Assembly: GCF_034424155.1 (NCBI RefSeq)
Contig: NZ_CP139992.1
Span: 558,001 to 622,000 of the forward strand
Direction: 5' to 3'
Length of the DNA: 64,000 nt
Origin: Hafnia alvei
GTDB taxonomy: Bacteria > Pseudomonadota > Gammaproteobacteria > Enterobacterales > Enterobacteriaceae
Shown here: positions 20,878 through 29,954 of the stretch, piece after piece
Position numbering within the stretch: the first letter of the stretch is position 1
Layout: each line of letters opens with the position of its first letter
Notes under the pieces: generated by a model
Databases searched by the model: none
Seen by the model: the letters and a program-made list of their open reading frames with translations, nothing else
Told to the model about the DNA's origin: nothing
Made by a program: the position numbers and the translations under genes

Positions 20878-20925
20878 TAAATTAAAACTGAATATTTTTG
20901 TAGTCTTGTTATTAAGGTCTGAATT

Positions 20926-22269
20926 ATGAGCAAGTATGAAAGCGAAAATCTGTTGTGTACCGAATCACGCGATGAATTATGGAATGAGTTTATTCGCGCG
21001 GTACAGCAAGAAGTTAAGCCTGCGGTAGGCTGTACAGAGCCAGTCTCTTTAGCACTGGCTGCCGCCGTTGCCGCTTCATATCTTCCTGAATCCGTTGAAC
21101 GTATCGAAGCACGCGTTTCGCCTAATCTGATGAAAAATGGTATGGGCGTTACCGTGCCAGGTACGGGGATGGTTGGGCTGCCGATTGCCGCGGCTGTAGG
21201 GGCAATCGGTGGTGATGCCAACGCAGGGTTGGAAGTGCTCAAACATGCAACGCCAGAGTCGATAGCGGCAGGGAAGTCGCTTCTGGCGAGCGGTGCCGTT
21301 ACCGTGGGTATCCAACAACCGTGCGAGCACATTCTATTCTCTCAGGTCACGGTGTTTGGCCCAACGGAGTCAGTCTGTGTCACGATTGCCGATGGCCATA
21401 CCAATGTGATCAAAATTGCCAAAAACGGTGAGGTGCTGTTTGATGCTTGCCATAGCGCAGAGAACAGCGACGAAGCGCTTTGCCAAGAAGGTTATTGCCT
21501 GAAAAAAGCATCGCTAAAGCAGGTATTTGATTTTGCGGTTAACGTGCCGTTGGAGCGCATCCATTTTATTCTGGAAGCCGCCACGCTGAATAAGGCGCTG
21601 TCGCTAGAGGGCCTCAGCAACCAATATGGCTTGCATATCGGCGCGACGCTACAGCGCCAGCGTGAACGCGGATTATTAGCGCGTGATTTACTCACCGATA
21701 TCATGATCCGTACTTCTTCGGCTTCTGATGCGCGCATGGGCGGCGCGGTAATGCCGGCCATGAGTAATTCAGGATCGGGTAATCAGGGCATTGCGGCCAC
21801 TATGCCAGTGGTGGTGGTGGCTGAGTACCTCGGTGCTAGTGAAGAGCAGCTAACGCGTGCGTTAATGCTGTCACATCTCACGGCAATCTATATCCATAGC
21901 CAACTGCCAACGCTGTCAGCACTTTGTGCCGCAACCACGGCGTCAATGGGGGCGGCGGCGGGGATCGCATGGTTGATTGAAGGGCGCTACGAAACGGTAG
22001 CCATGGCAATTAGCAGCATGATTGGTGACGTGAGCGGCATGATTTGTGATGGCGCATCGAATAGTTGTGCGATGAAAGTATCAACCAGCGTTTCAGCCGC
22101 CTATAAAGCCGTGCTGATGGCGCTGGACAACAGCTGTGTAACGGGCAATGAAGGTATCGTGACCGATGATGTAGACCGCTCGATTGCGAATCTCTGCGCA
22201 TTAGCCTGCCACTCGATGCAGCAAACAGATACGCAGATTATCGAGATCATGGCTAAAAAAGCTTCATAA
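20926..22269 (+). CDS. cyuA: L-cysteine desulfidase CyuA (YhaM)
   Basis: A 447-residue cytoplasmic enzyme of the UPF0597/serine dehydratase-alpha-like family that breaks cysteine down to pyruvate, ammonia and sulfide. The catalytic-type cysteine lies in VGCTEP (Cys36). Further conserved cysteines in [21 protein letters not shown] and LCALACHS are candidates for the oxygen-sensitive Fe-S cluster known in the archaeal homologue. Family landmarks [17 protein letters not shown] and [10 protein letters not shown] are intact. It forms an operon with cyuP. In E. coli the pair is induced by cysteine through CyuR, mainly under anaerobic conditions. Confidence 0.94.
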   Translation: MSKYESENLLCTESRDELWNEFIRAVQQEVKPAVGCTEPVSLALAAAVAASYLPESVERIEARVSPNLMKNGMGVTVPGTGMVGLPIAAAVGAIGGDANAGLEVLKHATPESIAAGKSLLASGAVTVGIQQPCEHILFSQVTVFGPTESVCVTIADGHTNVIKIAKNGEVLFDACHSAENSDEALCQEGYCLKKASLKQVFDFAVNVPLERIHFILEAATLNKALSLEGLSNQYGLHIGATLQRQRERGLLARDLLTDIMIRTSSASDARMGGAVMPAMSNSGSGNQGIAATMPVVVVAEYLGASEEQLTRALMLSHLTAIYIHSQLPTLSALCAATTASMGAAAGIAWLIEGRYETVAMAISSMIGDVSGMICDGASNSCAMKVSTSVSAAYKAVLMALDNSCVTGNEGIVTDDVDRSIANLCALACHSMQQTDTQIIEIMAKKAS

Positions 22270-22292
22270 CAGTGAGTGAGCATGGCTAGTAT

Positions 22293-22320
22293 AAAAATGG
22301 GAGCCTTGGCTCCCATTTTT
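22293..22320. terminator. bidirectional terminator between cyuA and ubiV
   Basis: AAAAATGGGAGCC and GGCTCCCATTTTT form a 13-bp near-perfect palindrome with a minimal loop. The A-run on one side and T-run on the other suit termination from both directions. Confidence 0.9.
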
Positions 22321-22336
22321 GCTGATAAACAGAGGG

Positions 22337-23215
22337 TTACTGAACCAGTTCGAGCCCAGCAACGCGCTGCCAATAGCCGTTACAGTCGGCACGATTTTCT
22401 AACGTTAATGGTTGAGTGCCTCGTTCATTAGCGCGGAACTGGCTCAGCACGCTGAGCGTATCCATACTCTCTGGCGATAGACGCACGATGTCGACCAATC
22501 CCTGCATTTCTAGCTGGTTATTACCGAGGTTATAACAATATCCGCTTTGGGTCTGAATGCCGTTAAGCACGAAAACCTGCTGATTTTCTTGCGATAACAC
22601 GCGGCGACCTTGAGGGTATTTGATGCAGCAAGTTTCACACTGATCTTTAGGCAAATCTTCCGAACGCGCGGTAAAGCAACGGGCAGAATAGGCTAGAGGT
22701 AGATGGCCATAGCTCAGAACCTCCACTTCAAACTTATTGCGGATGCCCAGATCTTCGCACTGTGCCATCACGTTTTTAAGCCAGTCGTGAGAAAGCTCAA
22801 CTGGCATACACCAACGCATCATGCCCTGTTTGTGTAATAAGCGCAGCGTGACGGCGTTGTAGCAGTTCAGCGCATGTCCCGCCACAAACGGTAATTTGCG
22901 TTCGGCGGCCATGTTTACCGTGCCCAGATCGTTGGCTTCAATCAGGAAATCACCGTTTTCAACATAGCGTTTTAGCTCATTAAGCTCGGAAGGTGCCTGC
23001 AATAATGCAAGCGTTGAGATAACAACCTGTTTGCCCGACTGTGCCACCTGTTTGGCGACGTCCAGCCAATCAGCCACTTTCATTTCACGACGCTTCGAAC
23101 ACACGGTTTCACCGAGATAGATAATATCGGCTTCGCTTTGCGTCGCGGCTTGGTAAAAACGTTCAATTTCGGCTTTTGGCCAGTAATAGAGCACGGCTCC
23201 TAGAGAATATTTCAT
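22337..23215 (-). CDS. ubiV: O2-independent ubiquinone biosynthesis protein UbiV
   Basis: This 292-residue U32-peptidase-like protein forms a heterodimer with UbiU and hydroxylates ubiquinone precursors without oxygen. The four Fe-S ligand cysteines of the E. coli protein are conserved at Cys39, Cys180, Cys193 and Cys197 (TVCSKRRE, ARCFTARSEDL, DQCETCC). It lies 12 bases downstream of ubiU in the same operon, and its 3' end meets the cyuA terminator. Confidence 0.95.
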   Translation of the reverse strand: MKYSLGAVLYYWPKAEIERFYQAATQSEADIIYLGETVCSKRREMKVADWLDVAKQVAQSGKQVVISTLALLQAPSELNELKRYVENGDFLIEANDLGTVNMAAERKLPFVAGHALNCYNAVTLRLLHKQGMMRWCMPVELSHDWLKNVMAQCEDLGIRNKFEVEVLSYGHLPLAYSARCFTARSEDLPKDQCETCCIKYPQGRRVLSQENQQVFVLNGIQTQSGYCYNLGNNQLEMQGLVDIVRLSPESMDTLSVLSQFRANERGTQPLTLENRADCNGYWQRVAGLELVQ

Positions 23216-23227
23216 GCTTTCAGCTCC

Positions 23228-24223
23228 TTACTGCCATTTCCGGTGATAGGCACCCAATGTGGTTTGAGTTCCTTCGGCCATTGCGCCAAGGCTATCCATC
23301 CAGCTTTGCTCGGCTTTATAGCCTTCTGGATCTTTCTGGCAGCGATCGATGGCCTGACGCCATACTTTCGCCACTTGGCTTACATAGGCAGGGCTACGCT
23401 GACGGCCTTCAATTTTCACCGAGGCAATATTTGCACCCAGTAAATCAGGCAGAAGCTCAAGGGTATTCAGACTAGTAGGCTCTTCAAGCGCATGATATTT
23501 CTCGCCATCAACCATATAACGGCCCTTACACAGCGTTGGATAACCGGCGTTCTCGCCATCTTCATAGCGATCGATAAGCACGTCATTCAGGCGTGATTCC
23601 ATACCTTGAGGGGTTTGCTGCCAGCGCACATAGCGAGCTGGAGAGCAGGCTCCAACGGTGTTAGGTGACTCGCCGGTGAGATAGGACGACAGGTAACAGC
23701 GCCCTTCGGCCATAATGCACAGGCTGCCAAAAGCAAAGACTTCCAGCGGAACTTCGCTGGTGCGTGCCAGCTGTTTCACCTGATGGATCGACAGCACGCG
23801 CGGTAGTACCACACGCGACACGTCAAAGTGCTGTTTATAGAAACGGATGGCTTCATCATTGGTTGCCGAAGCCTGAACGGACACGTGACGTTCCACGTGC
23901 GGATAGCGCTCGGCGGCATATTCGAGCATAGCGAGATCGGCTAAAATCAGCGCATCGGCTCCCAGCTGTGCGGCCATATCTACGGCACGTTCCCAGCGGG
24001 CATAGCCGTCAGGGTGGGCAAAGGTGTTAATCGCGATGTGCAATTTGCGGTTGTGGCGGTGCACATAGCTAACGGCTTCCTGAAGTTTTTTCTCGGTGAA
24101 GTTCAAGCCAGCGAAATGCCGTGCATTGGTATCATCTTTTAAACCGATATAAACGGCGTCTGCGCCGTTATCGATCGCTGCCTTCAGGGCAGGTAAATTT
24201 CCGGCGGGGCAAAGCAACTCCAT
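23228..24223 (-). CDS. ubiU: O2-independent ubiquinone biosynthesis protein UbiU
   Basis: This 331-residue U32-family partner of UbiV carries its own [4Fe-4S] cluster. The ligands are present at Cys169, Cys176, Cys193 and Cys232, exactly the E. coli numbering (SLCIMAEGRC, VGACSPARY, PTLCKGRY). UbiU-UbiV with UbiT let the cell make ubiquinone anaerobically, with prephenate as a hydroxyl source according to later work on E. coli. It is the first gene of the ubiUV unit and is divergent from ubiT. Confidence 0.96.
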   Translation of the reverse strand: MELLCPAGNLPALKAAIDNGADAVYIGLKDDTNARHFAGLNFTEKKLQEAVSYVHRHNRKLHIAINTFAHPDGYARWERAVDMAAQLGADALILADLAMLEYAAERYPHVERHVSVQASATNDEAIRFYKQHFDVSRVVLPRVLSIHQVKQLARTSEVPLEVFAFGSLCIMAEGRCYLSSYLTGESPNTVGACSPARYVRWQQTPQGMESRLNDVLIDRYEDGENAGYPTLCKGRYMVDGEKYHALEEPTSLNTLELLPDLLGANIASVKIEGRQRSPAYVSQVAKVWRQAIDRCQKDPEGYKAEQSWMDSLGAMAEGTQTTLGAYHRKWQ

Positions 24224-24524
24224 ATATCATTCCTGAACAAGCCACGTTAGCGATGAGTGGCAATTAATGACAACAGGTGATCGGTTGAACCCTGAGTGAT
24301 AATTTTAATGGCGATCATTCTAGATAACCCATTCATCAGCCGTTTTGATTTGAGGCAGTTTCTCGCGTGTTGACAGCAGCAACATGGCGGTTATTCTTTA
24401 CCCAAATTATTTTCGCGCTCTATGCGTGCCAAACTAATAAGGGTTCGTTTTGTTGATATAGCGCGCTGTCTTGCGCTGTTAATGTGGCAAAATACCCGCA
24501 CCCGTATCAAAAGGAGTTATTCCA
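24224..24524. other. divergent ubiU/ubiT promoter region
   Basis: A 301-base spacer separates the divergent ubiUV and ubiT-yhbS units and must hold both promoters. I looked for an FNR-type TTGAT-N4-ATCAA site, expected from E. coli. I found only a half-site (TTGAT in TTTTGATTTGAGG, about 24344-24350), so anaerobic control here is not proven by sequence. Confidence 0.4.
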
Positions 24525-25046
24525 GTGTTGGAAAAATTACGAGCACGTTTAGTGCGTCAAGGTCCGGCGTTTTTAAGCGTCCCGTTAAAATTCACGCCGT
24601 TTGCTTTACAACGACAGGTGCTGGAACAACTGCTGGGCTGGCAATTTCGTCAGGCGCTTGAGGATGATGAGCTTGAATTTCTGGAAGATCGTTGGCTGAA
24701 GGTCGAAGTACGCGATCTTGGCTTAAAGTGGTTTGTCACCGTTAACCAAGGCAAACTACAGGTCAGCCAGCATCAAGAGGCTGATGTCAGCTTCAGCGCA
24801 GATGCCAACGATTTGATTCTGATTGCGGCACGTAAAGAAGATCCTGATACGCTATTTTTCCAACGCCGCTTACGTATTGAAGGGGATACTGAGCTTGGCT
24901 TATATGTCAAAAACTTGATGGATGCGATAGATTTAGATGCCATGCCTAAGCCGCTGCGTTTTGGTCTGTTACAGTTGGCTGAATTTGTTGATGCAGGTAT
25001 GAAAGAAGCATCACCGCCCGCTACCCAAGAGGTTTCACCATGCTAA
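24525..25046 (+). CDS. ubiT: ubiquinone biosynthesis accessory factor UbiT (SCP2 domain)
   Basis: This 173-residue SCP2-type lipid-binding protein is required for anaerobic ubiquinone synthesis, probably holding lipid precursors as UbiJ does aerobically. The SCP2 fold spans about 35-135 with LSWQF-like and DVSFSADANDL segments. The conserved FFQRRLRIEGDTELGLYVKN block follows. The start is GTG at 24525 after AAGGAG. Its end overlaps the yhbS start by seven bases. Confidence 0.94.
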   Translation: MLEKLRARLVRQGPAFLSVPLKFTPFALQRQVLEQLLGWQFRQALEDDELEFLEDRWLKVEVRDLGLKWFVTVNQGKLQVSQHQEADVSFSADANDLILIAARKEDPDTLFFQRRLRIEGDTELGLYVKNLMDAIDLDAMPKPLRFGLLQLAEFVDAGMKEASPPATQEVSPC

Positions 25047-25543
25047 TTCGCGTTGAAATTCCTGTTGATGCTGCTGGTATCGATCAGCTGCTACGCAACG
25101 CGTTCCCAACCAGTGAAGAAGCGGAGCTTGTACATCGTCTACGTGAGGATGGCCTGCTAACGCTAGGCGTTGTTGCTACCGATGAAGAGGGCGGCGTGGT
25201 TGGATACGCGGCTTTCAGCCCGGTTTATGTTGATGGTGAAGACCGCCAATGCGTAGGCCTTGCTCCGGTGGTGGTGGATGAAGCTCACCGTCGTCAGGGG
25301 CTGGCAGAAAAAATCATTTATGAAGGGTTAGACTCCCTGAATGAATTTGGTTATTCCGCCGTTGTCGTGCTCGGTGAACCGGCCTATTTCAGCCGTTTTG
25401 GTTTTCAGAATGCCGCAGAACATGGCTTGCGTAGCAGACTTCCGGGCACTGAAGCGTCGTTTCAGGTTTACCCATTAGCCGATGGTGAAATGGAAAACTG
25501 CAAAGGGGTGGTTGAGTATTCAGCCCCGTTTGGACGCGGCTGA
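25040..25543 (+). CDS. yhbS: GNAT-family N-acetyltransferase YhbS
   Basis: This 167-residue acetyltransferase has the acetyl-CoA-binding motif A in LAPVVVDEAHRRQGLAEKII (about 74-93), and the YFSRFGFQNA segment typical of the YhbS subgroup. The substrate is not known to me. It is translationally coupled to ubiT by a 7-base overlap, as in E. coli. Confidence 0.93.
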   Translation: MLIRVEIPVDAAGIDQLLRNAFPTSEEAELVHRLREDGLLTLGVVATDEEGGVVGYAAFSPVYVDGEDRQCVGLAPVVVDEAHRRQGLAEKIIYEGLDSLNEFGYSAVVVLGEPAYFSRFGFQNAAEHGLRSRLPGTEASFQVYPLADGEMENCKGVVEYSAPFGRG

Positions 25544-25556
25544 GTTTGATGCCCAT

Positions 25557-25584
25557 GGATACTCCCTGTTTTCAGGGAGTATCC
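25557..25584. terminator. palindrome between converging yhbS and the NCS1 permease gene
   Basis: GGATACTCCCTG and CAGGGAGTATCC form a perfect 12-bp stem with a TTTT loop. It serves both converging genes. Flanking T-runs are poor, so termination efficiency is uncertain. Confidence 0.6.
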
Positions 25585-25602
25585 AGCGTTTATGCAGCAA
25601 AG

Positions 25603-26907
25603 CTAGGCGATTTCTGTCTCAACGGGCTTTTGGTTGCGATTGACCGCAACTTTAAACAGCCAATATATCAAGCTGGCGGCAAGCAACGAATTGATCGTTG
25701 GGATCCCCCACTCGGTAACCAGCCCTACAACACTCCCGACAACACTGGCGATAATAGCAGCCCAACCAATAACCGGCGTTTGGCTGTCATTCGGCAGTTT
25801 CCCCGCCGCGCGAGTCTTATCCAAAATATGGCGATGAGAACGCAGGATAAAATAGTCCACCAGCATAATGCCGATAATCGGTGGGAAAACCACGCCCAGC
25901 ACGGTCAGGAAATCAACAAAGCGATCCAGAATACCCAGCACGGAAAGCGTGGTGCCTAATACACCAATAACCAATGTGGTAGAGATGTATTTCAGCTTCT
26001 TGCCGGTCAGTCCTTCGACCGCATTCACGATGCCGAGTGAAGACGAGTAGAGGTTGAGATCGTTAACTCTTAACGTTGAGAACACGACGACCAGTAGACC
26101 CGCACCGCCCGCGGCTTGTGCCATGATCGTCACTACGTCCGCGGTGCCTAAGGTTTTGGCAATCAGAATCGCCAACCCATTGATGATAAACTCACCGGCA
26201 ACGATGGTGGCGATAGTGACGCCCAACACATGCTTTTTGTTTTTAGAGTAACGCGTTAAATCGGGCGTCATCAGGCTGGCGACAATCGCGCCACCCACGA
26301 CGATAGTAATACCGGCGCTGATAGATAGCGGTTCACCGTGCGGTGCCAGTTGCATGATTTCCGGCAAATTATGGCCAGATAAAACATGAAAGGATATATA
26401 GGCGACCAGCAGAATAAACATCGGCACGGCGATTCTGGCTGCAATGCGCAAAGCTTTGAAACCAAATGCGACCAATATGGTGAGGAAGCTGCCGGATAGG
26501 GCGGCGGCCCAGCCAAAGCCCAGCTTGTGGCCGAGTGCAAAGTCCAAGGATTTGGCAAAAATAGCATTTTGGATCCCAAACCAGCCGAGCAAACTGACGG
26601 CGACTACCACGCCGATCAGCACTGAGCCCAAACGACCAAAACCACACCAGCGCGCCAACAGGCTGCCGGATATCCCTTCGCGCATTCCCGCTAAACCCAA
26701 GCCATAGGTGACAACGCCAAATATGACGCTGCCGATCAAGATGGCCGTAAATGCATCCGTTAGCGACATGGAATTACCCAATACCGCGCCCAGCATGAAC
26801 TGATCTAGTGCGGTCAACATACCCATATGAACGATAGCGACGCTTAAAAATGAAACCCTTTTATCCTGTGGCACTCTGCTCAATGGATAATCTTCAATTT
26901 TGATCAC
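25603..26907 (-). CDS. NCS1-family nucleobase permease (CodB-like)
   Basis: This 434-residue inner-membrane protein with about 12 hydrophobic segments belongs to the nucleobase:cation symporter-1 family, closest in character to cytosine permease CodB. Features are the N-terminal YPLSRVPQDKRVSF, GLLARWCGFGRLG-type segments, GSVLIGVVVAVSLLGWFGIQ and the MTPDLTRYSKNKK loop. The start appears to be GTG at 26907. No codA deaminase is adjacent, so the nucleobase carried is open. It sits 21 bases downstream of a PAS/LuxR-type regulator gene, which likely controls it. Confidence 0.88.
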   Translation of the reverse strand: MIKIEDYPLSRVPQDKRVSFLSVAIVHMGMLTALDQFMLGAVLGNSMSLTDAFTAILIGSVIFGVVTYGLGLAGMREGISGSLLARWCGFGRLGSVLIGVVVAVSLLGWFGIQNAIFAKSLDFALGHKLGFGWAAALSGSFLTILVAFGFKALRIAARIAVPMFILLVAYISFHVLSGHNLPEIMQLAPHGEPLSISAGITIVVGGAIVASLMTPDLTRYSKNKKHVLGVTIATIVAGEFIINGLAILIAKTLGTADVVTIMAQAAGGAGLLVVVFSTLRVNDLNLYSSSLGIVNAVEGLTGKKLKYISTTLVIGVLGTTLSVLGILDRFVDFLTVLGVVFPPIIGIMLVDYFILRSHRHILDKTRAAGKLPNDSQTPVIGWAAIIASVVGSVVGLVTEWGIPTINSLLAASLIYWLFKVAVNRNQKPVETEIA

Positions 26908-26928
26908 GATAAGGTATACCCTTGTTGT

Positions 26929-27618
26929 TTAGATAAACTGAATCCCTTTTGCCACTAACCGGTCGGGAATATAATTATCCAAGTGCGCAACTTTGCAAAA
27001 CTCCTCAAATTGTTGCTGCGTATGGACATCAGATTTTTGGTAAATGGTGTATATTCTGTTTTCTATTGTTTTGGTGCTGATGTTATATATTTTTGCGATT
27101 TCTTTAACCGAGCGTCGTTGCAACATTAAAAATATAACGTCTAATTCTGAACGAGTGAACGTTGTATTATTAATTTCAGTGGTGAGGATGCTGGGTTTCT
27201 GTTGGTTTATATATTTGAACGGAGATAGGCTATTAAGCGGTTTGGCGTTCCACATCACACCGATTAATTCTTTTTTTTCATTAAAAATAGGCAATTTTTC
27301 ACTGATATAAGGCATGAGAAATTCTTTCCCGTACCAGTAATGTGTTTCTATTACTGTGACGCGATCCTGAGATTCTTCAGTTCTTTTATCGTGCTCTATA
27401 AATTCAGGAGAGAGCTCAGCCCAATGGGCGGGGAATTCATCGTCCCTTTTACCTTCGATATCGAAATTAAGGGGGATATTGGTATAGAGATAAGCTGCCT
27501 GATTCATATAGACATGGCGAGAGTGCAGATCTTTGATGCCCCACGGTTCACTCAAGTGTTCCATCATGGCAATCAGGCCCTTGAAATAAATGTCATTATT
27601 TTTGTCGGGCAAATCCAT
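26929..27618 (-). CDS. PAS-domain transcriptional regulator with LuxR-type helix-turn-helix
   Basis: A 229-residue putative regulator. The N-terminal half (about 10-125) looks like a PAS sensor (IKDLHSRHVYMNQAA, PIFNEKKELIGVMWNAKPL). The C-terminal part holds a LuxR/GerE HTH (FTRSELDVIFLMLQRRSVKEIA, then ISTKTIENRIYTIYQKSDV). The start at 27618 follows GGAGAGG at ideal spacing. The longer frame from 27687 would overlap the upstream acetyltransferase gene. There is no receiver domain, so a small ligand is a better guess than phosphorylation. The adjacent permease gene is the likely target. Confidence 0.8.
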   Translation of the reverse strand: MDLPDKNNDIYFKGLIAMMEHLSEPWGIKDLHSRHVYMNQAAYLYTNIPLNFDIEGKRDDEFPAHWAELSPEFIEHDKRTEESQDRVTVIETHYWYGKEFLMPYISEKLPIFNEKKELIGVMWNAKPLNSLSPFKYINQQKPSILTTEINNTTFTRSELDVIFLMLQRRSVKEIAKIYNISTKTIENRIYTIYQKSDVHTQQQFEEFCKVAHLDNYIPDRLVAKGIQFI

Positions 27619-27643
27619 GACAACCTCTCCGCTCAAGAATGTA

Positions 27644-28054
27644 TTAGAGTTCTTTTGCCAGATAGTGCCGAGTAAATCTGTGGGCATACCCGCCTAAATC
27701 ACCATATACACGATAGCCTAATTTTTCATAAAAACCTCTGGCTTGGAAATCGAAAGTATCGACATAAGCCATGTGGCAACCGCGCTTTAGCGCCTCTTTT
27801 TCAGCATTTTCCATCAGTTGGCGACCATATCCACTTTTACGGTATTCGTCGCTGACCCACAGATATTGAACTTCAAGTCCGCCCCACCAAGTTCTTGCCA
27901 CCAAACCCGCAACGATTTTCCCTGCATCGTCGGTGACGGTTAAAAATAGCGGATGAATATCGACGGCTTCGGTTTTGCTATTGTGCGCCCAGAGACTGTC
28001 AATGACATACTCTTCATCCTGCGGGTTTGGCGCATCCGTAATATTGATGTTCAT
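27644..28054 (-). CDS. GNAT-family N-acetyltransferase
   Basis: A 136-residue single GNAT domain. Motif A is LWVSDEYRKSGYGRQLMENA (about 67-86), followed by the DTFDFQARGFYEKLGYRVYG block typical of small enterobacterial acetyltransferases. The substrate is unknown. It is the first gene of a probable three-gene minus-strand unit with the PAS regulator (25 bases downstream) and the NCS1 permease. Confidence 0.85.
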   Translation of the reverse strand: MNINITDAPNPQDEEYVIDSLWAHNSKTEAVDIHPLFLTVTDDAGKIVAGLVARTWWGGLEVQYLWVSDEYRKSGYGRQLMENAEKEALKRGCHMAYVDTFDFQARGFYEKLGYRVYGDLGGYAHRFTRHYLAKEL

Positions 28055-28396
28055 GGTGAAAGATACCTTTGCCTGTAAATAATTAGGGTTGTAATTAAAC
28101 GAATTGAGCTAAACCAATTTTAGTATCACTTTTATTAAAGTGTTTCAAGGGTGGTTTTCACCCGTTCACGGATTGATGCTCAGTGTTTATATTGAATGTG
28201 ACAGAGTTAAATAAATAACGACGTGCCTCGTAACCTTCGCTGTTTGTGGCGCTCTGTCTGAAGATGCTGATTTCGCCTCACCAGGGCGCTATAAAGAAAA
28301 ACCAGCCGTTTTTTACGGCTCCACCGCTAGAGCAACAGTCAATTGCCAAAGGGGAGCCGCATATTTTTTCCTGCATTAATAAACTTTCTTGTTTAT
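28055..28396. other. gene-free spacer between GNAT gene and yhbQ
   Basis: About 340 bases without a supportable gene. The half next to the GNAT gene is AT-rich and presumably holds its promoter. The other half contains the yhbQ terminator. A short plus-strand frame here overlaps yhbQ antisense and is not credible. Confidence 0.5.
28293..28320 (-). terminator. yhbQ terminator
   Basis: On the minus strand AGCCGT-AAAAA-ACGGCT is followed by GGTTTTTCTTT, about 75 bases after the yhbQ stop. Confidence 0.7.
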
Positions 28397-28696
28397 TTAC
28401 GCTATCCCAAACCATTCCTCGAGTAATTCTGGTCTTTCCGTCACCAATTTCTCTTTCTGTGCTTTATTCAGTTGTTTAATTCGATATTCCAACCGCAGAG
28501 CTTGCCCCCTCTCACCCACTAAGCATGAAAATGCTAACTGTAATGGCCCCTTGCCACGTAACGCCTTCGCGCCTGTACCATTCTGATGTTGCTGATAGCG
28601 GCGTTCCACGTCGGTGGTAATACCGGTATAAAGCGCGCCTGATGCGGTGCGTATGAGATAGAGATACCAGCGGGTTTGATGCGGTTCGGTAGTCAT
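28397..28696 (-). CDS. yhbQ: GIY-YIG nuclease family protein YhbQ
   Basis: A 99-residue single-domain GIY-YIG protein. The family signature appears as [20 protein letters not shown] (about 10-29) with Arg and Glu residues following ([18 protein letters not shown]). E. coli YhbQ has been reported to have DNA endonuclease activity. It is divergent from yhbP with 68 bases between. Confidence 0.93.
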   Translation of the reverse strand: MTTEPHQTRWYLYLIRTASGALYTGITTDVERRYQQHQNGTGAKALRGKGPLQLAFSCLVGERGQALRLEYRIKQLNKAQKEKLVTERPELLEEWFGIA

Positions 28697-28764
28697 TAGG
28701 ATTTAATCGGTTAGCCGTTTCATGACATTATACCCTTATCCATCACGGCCTGTGAGACCTACCC

Positions 28765-29205
28765 ATGACGACTGATAAAGAGCATATTTGCCGCTTCCTG
28801 CATGCCCAGCATGTGTTAACGCTTGGAACCTGTTGGGAGGGGGAAATGTGGTGTGCCAACTGTTTCTACGTCTTTGATGAAGAGCGTATGGCGCTCTATT
28901 TCATGACGGAAACGCGTACCCGTCACGGTGGAATGTTGCTTAAAAATCCTCGGGTCGCGGGAACCATCGCGCATCAAACCAAAACCATTGCGCTGATCCG
29001 TGGCCTGCAGTTTTCTGGCGAGGCGGTAATATTAGAAGATGAAAATGAGCATCTGGCGCGTAGCCGCTATTATCAGCAATTCCCCGCCGCCCGTTTAATG
29101 CCTGCGCCTGTTTGGCAGCTTTCGCTCAACCAAATAAAAATGACGGACAATAAATTAGGCTTTGCGAAAAAAATTCGCTGGGAGCGAACCCCTGCGCAGG
29201 AATAA
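28765..29205 (+). CDS. yhbP: UPF0306 flavin-like family protein YhbP
   Basis: A 146-residue protein of the split-barrel (pyridoxamine oxidase-like) fold, UPF0306 group. Typical segments are EMWCANCFYVFDEE, MTETRTRHGGML, AGTIAHQTKTIALIRGLQF and LGFAKKIRW. Function is unknown. Position beside yhbQ is the same as in E. coli. Confidence 0.9.
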   Translation: MTTDKEHICRFLHAQHVLTLGTCWEGEMWCANCFYVFDEERMALYFMTETRTRHGGMLLKNPRVAGTIAHQTKTIALIRGLQFSGEAVILEDENEHLARSRYYQQFPAARLMPAPVWQLSLNQIKMTDNKLGFAKKIRWERTPAQE

Positions 29206-29321
29206 CGGCGACATAATCATTATGACGACGGAAAAGTTAGATATATATCACTGAAACTAATTGCTTGAAGTCCTTACCTGTCGCTTTTCTCGCGTTATAC
29301 TCAAGACAGGGAGGAAAACGG

Positions 29322-29954
29322 ATGAAAATTTTATTGTTAGGCGCAACGGGTTTAGTCGGAAGTGAATTACTCAAACTTCTAGAACAGGATCCGGGCATCA
29401 GCAAGATCTATGCCCCAACGCGTAAGCCCTTACCGCCGTCAGAAAAACTGGTGAATCCGGTTGCAGACGATCTGTGCGCGACGATGGCAACATGGACGAC
29501 CCCTATTGATATCGCATTTTGTTGCTTGGGTACTACGCGCAAAGATGCTGGCAGCGATGCCGCATTTCGCTATGTAGATTATACGCTGGTGGTTGAGTGT
29601 GGGTCGGTGGCGCTAAAAAATGGCTGCCAGCATTATTCAGTGGTGAGTGCGCTTGGCGCGAATCCACAGTCTTCGTTCCTCTATAGCCGCACGAAAGGGG
29701 AAATGGAGAAGGCGTTAGAGCTGCAAGCGTGGCAGCATCTCACGATAGTGCGTCCGTCAATGTTACAAGGCGACAGGCCAAAACCACGCCTGTTAGAGCA
29801 AATTTCAGAACCTATCTTTAAGCTGCTGCCAGAGAAATGGAAAGCCGTGGAAGCTTCAGCCGTAGCGATGGCGATGCTGAAATCTGCACGTAACCCAGCG
29901 CCTTATCGTTTGCAGATCATCGAGTCAGAACAGATTCAAAAATATTCTCAATAG
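29322..29954 (+). CDS. yraR: NAD(P)-binding Rossmann-fold protein YraR
   Basis: A 210-residue SDR-like protein. The dinucleotide-binding motif [13 protein letters not shown] is at the N-terminus (about 4-16). [20 protein letters not shown] and [21 protein letters not shown] identify the YraR group. The start at 29322 follows a strong GGGAGG. A longer frame from 29265 lacks support. Its 3' end overlaps the end of convergent phnP by seven bases, so no separate terminator fits between them. Confidence 0.9.
   Translation: MKILLLGATGLVGSELLKLLEQDPGISKIYAPTRKPLPPSEKLVNPVADDLCATMATWTTPIDIAFCCLGTTRKDAGSDAAFRYVDYTLVVECGSVALKNGCQHYSVVSALGANPQSSFLYSRTKGEMEKALELQAWQHLTIVRPSMLQGDRPKPRLLEQISEPIFKLLPEKWKAVEASAVAMAMLKSARNPAPYRLQIIESEQIQKYSQ

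Noticed and set aside
25546-25959. A 137-codon plus-strand frame after yhbS
   Set aside because: It runs through the yhbS terminator palindrome and is antisense to the NCS1 permease gene.
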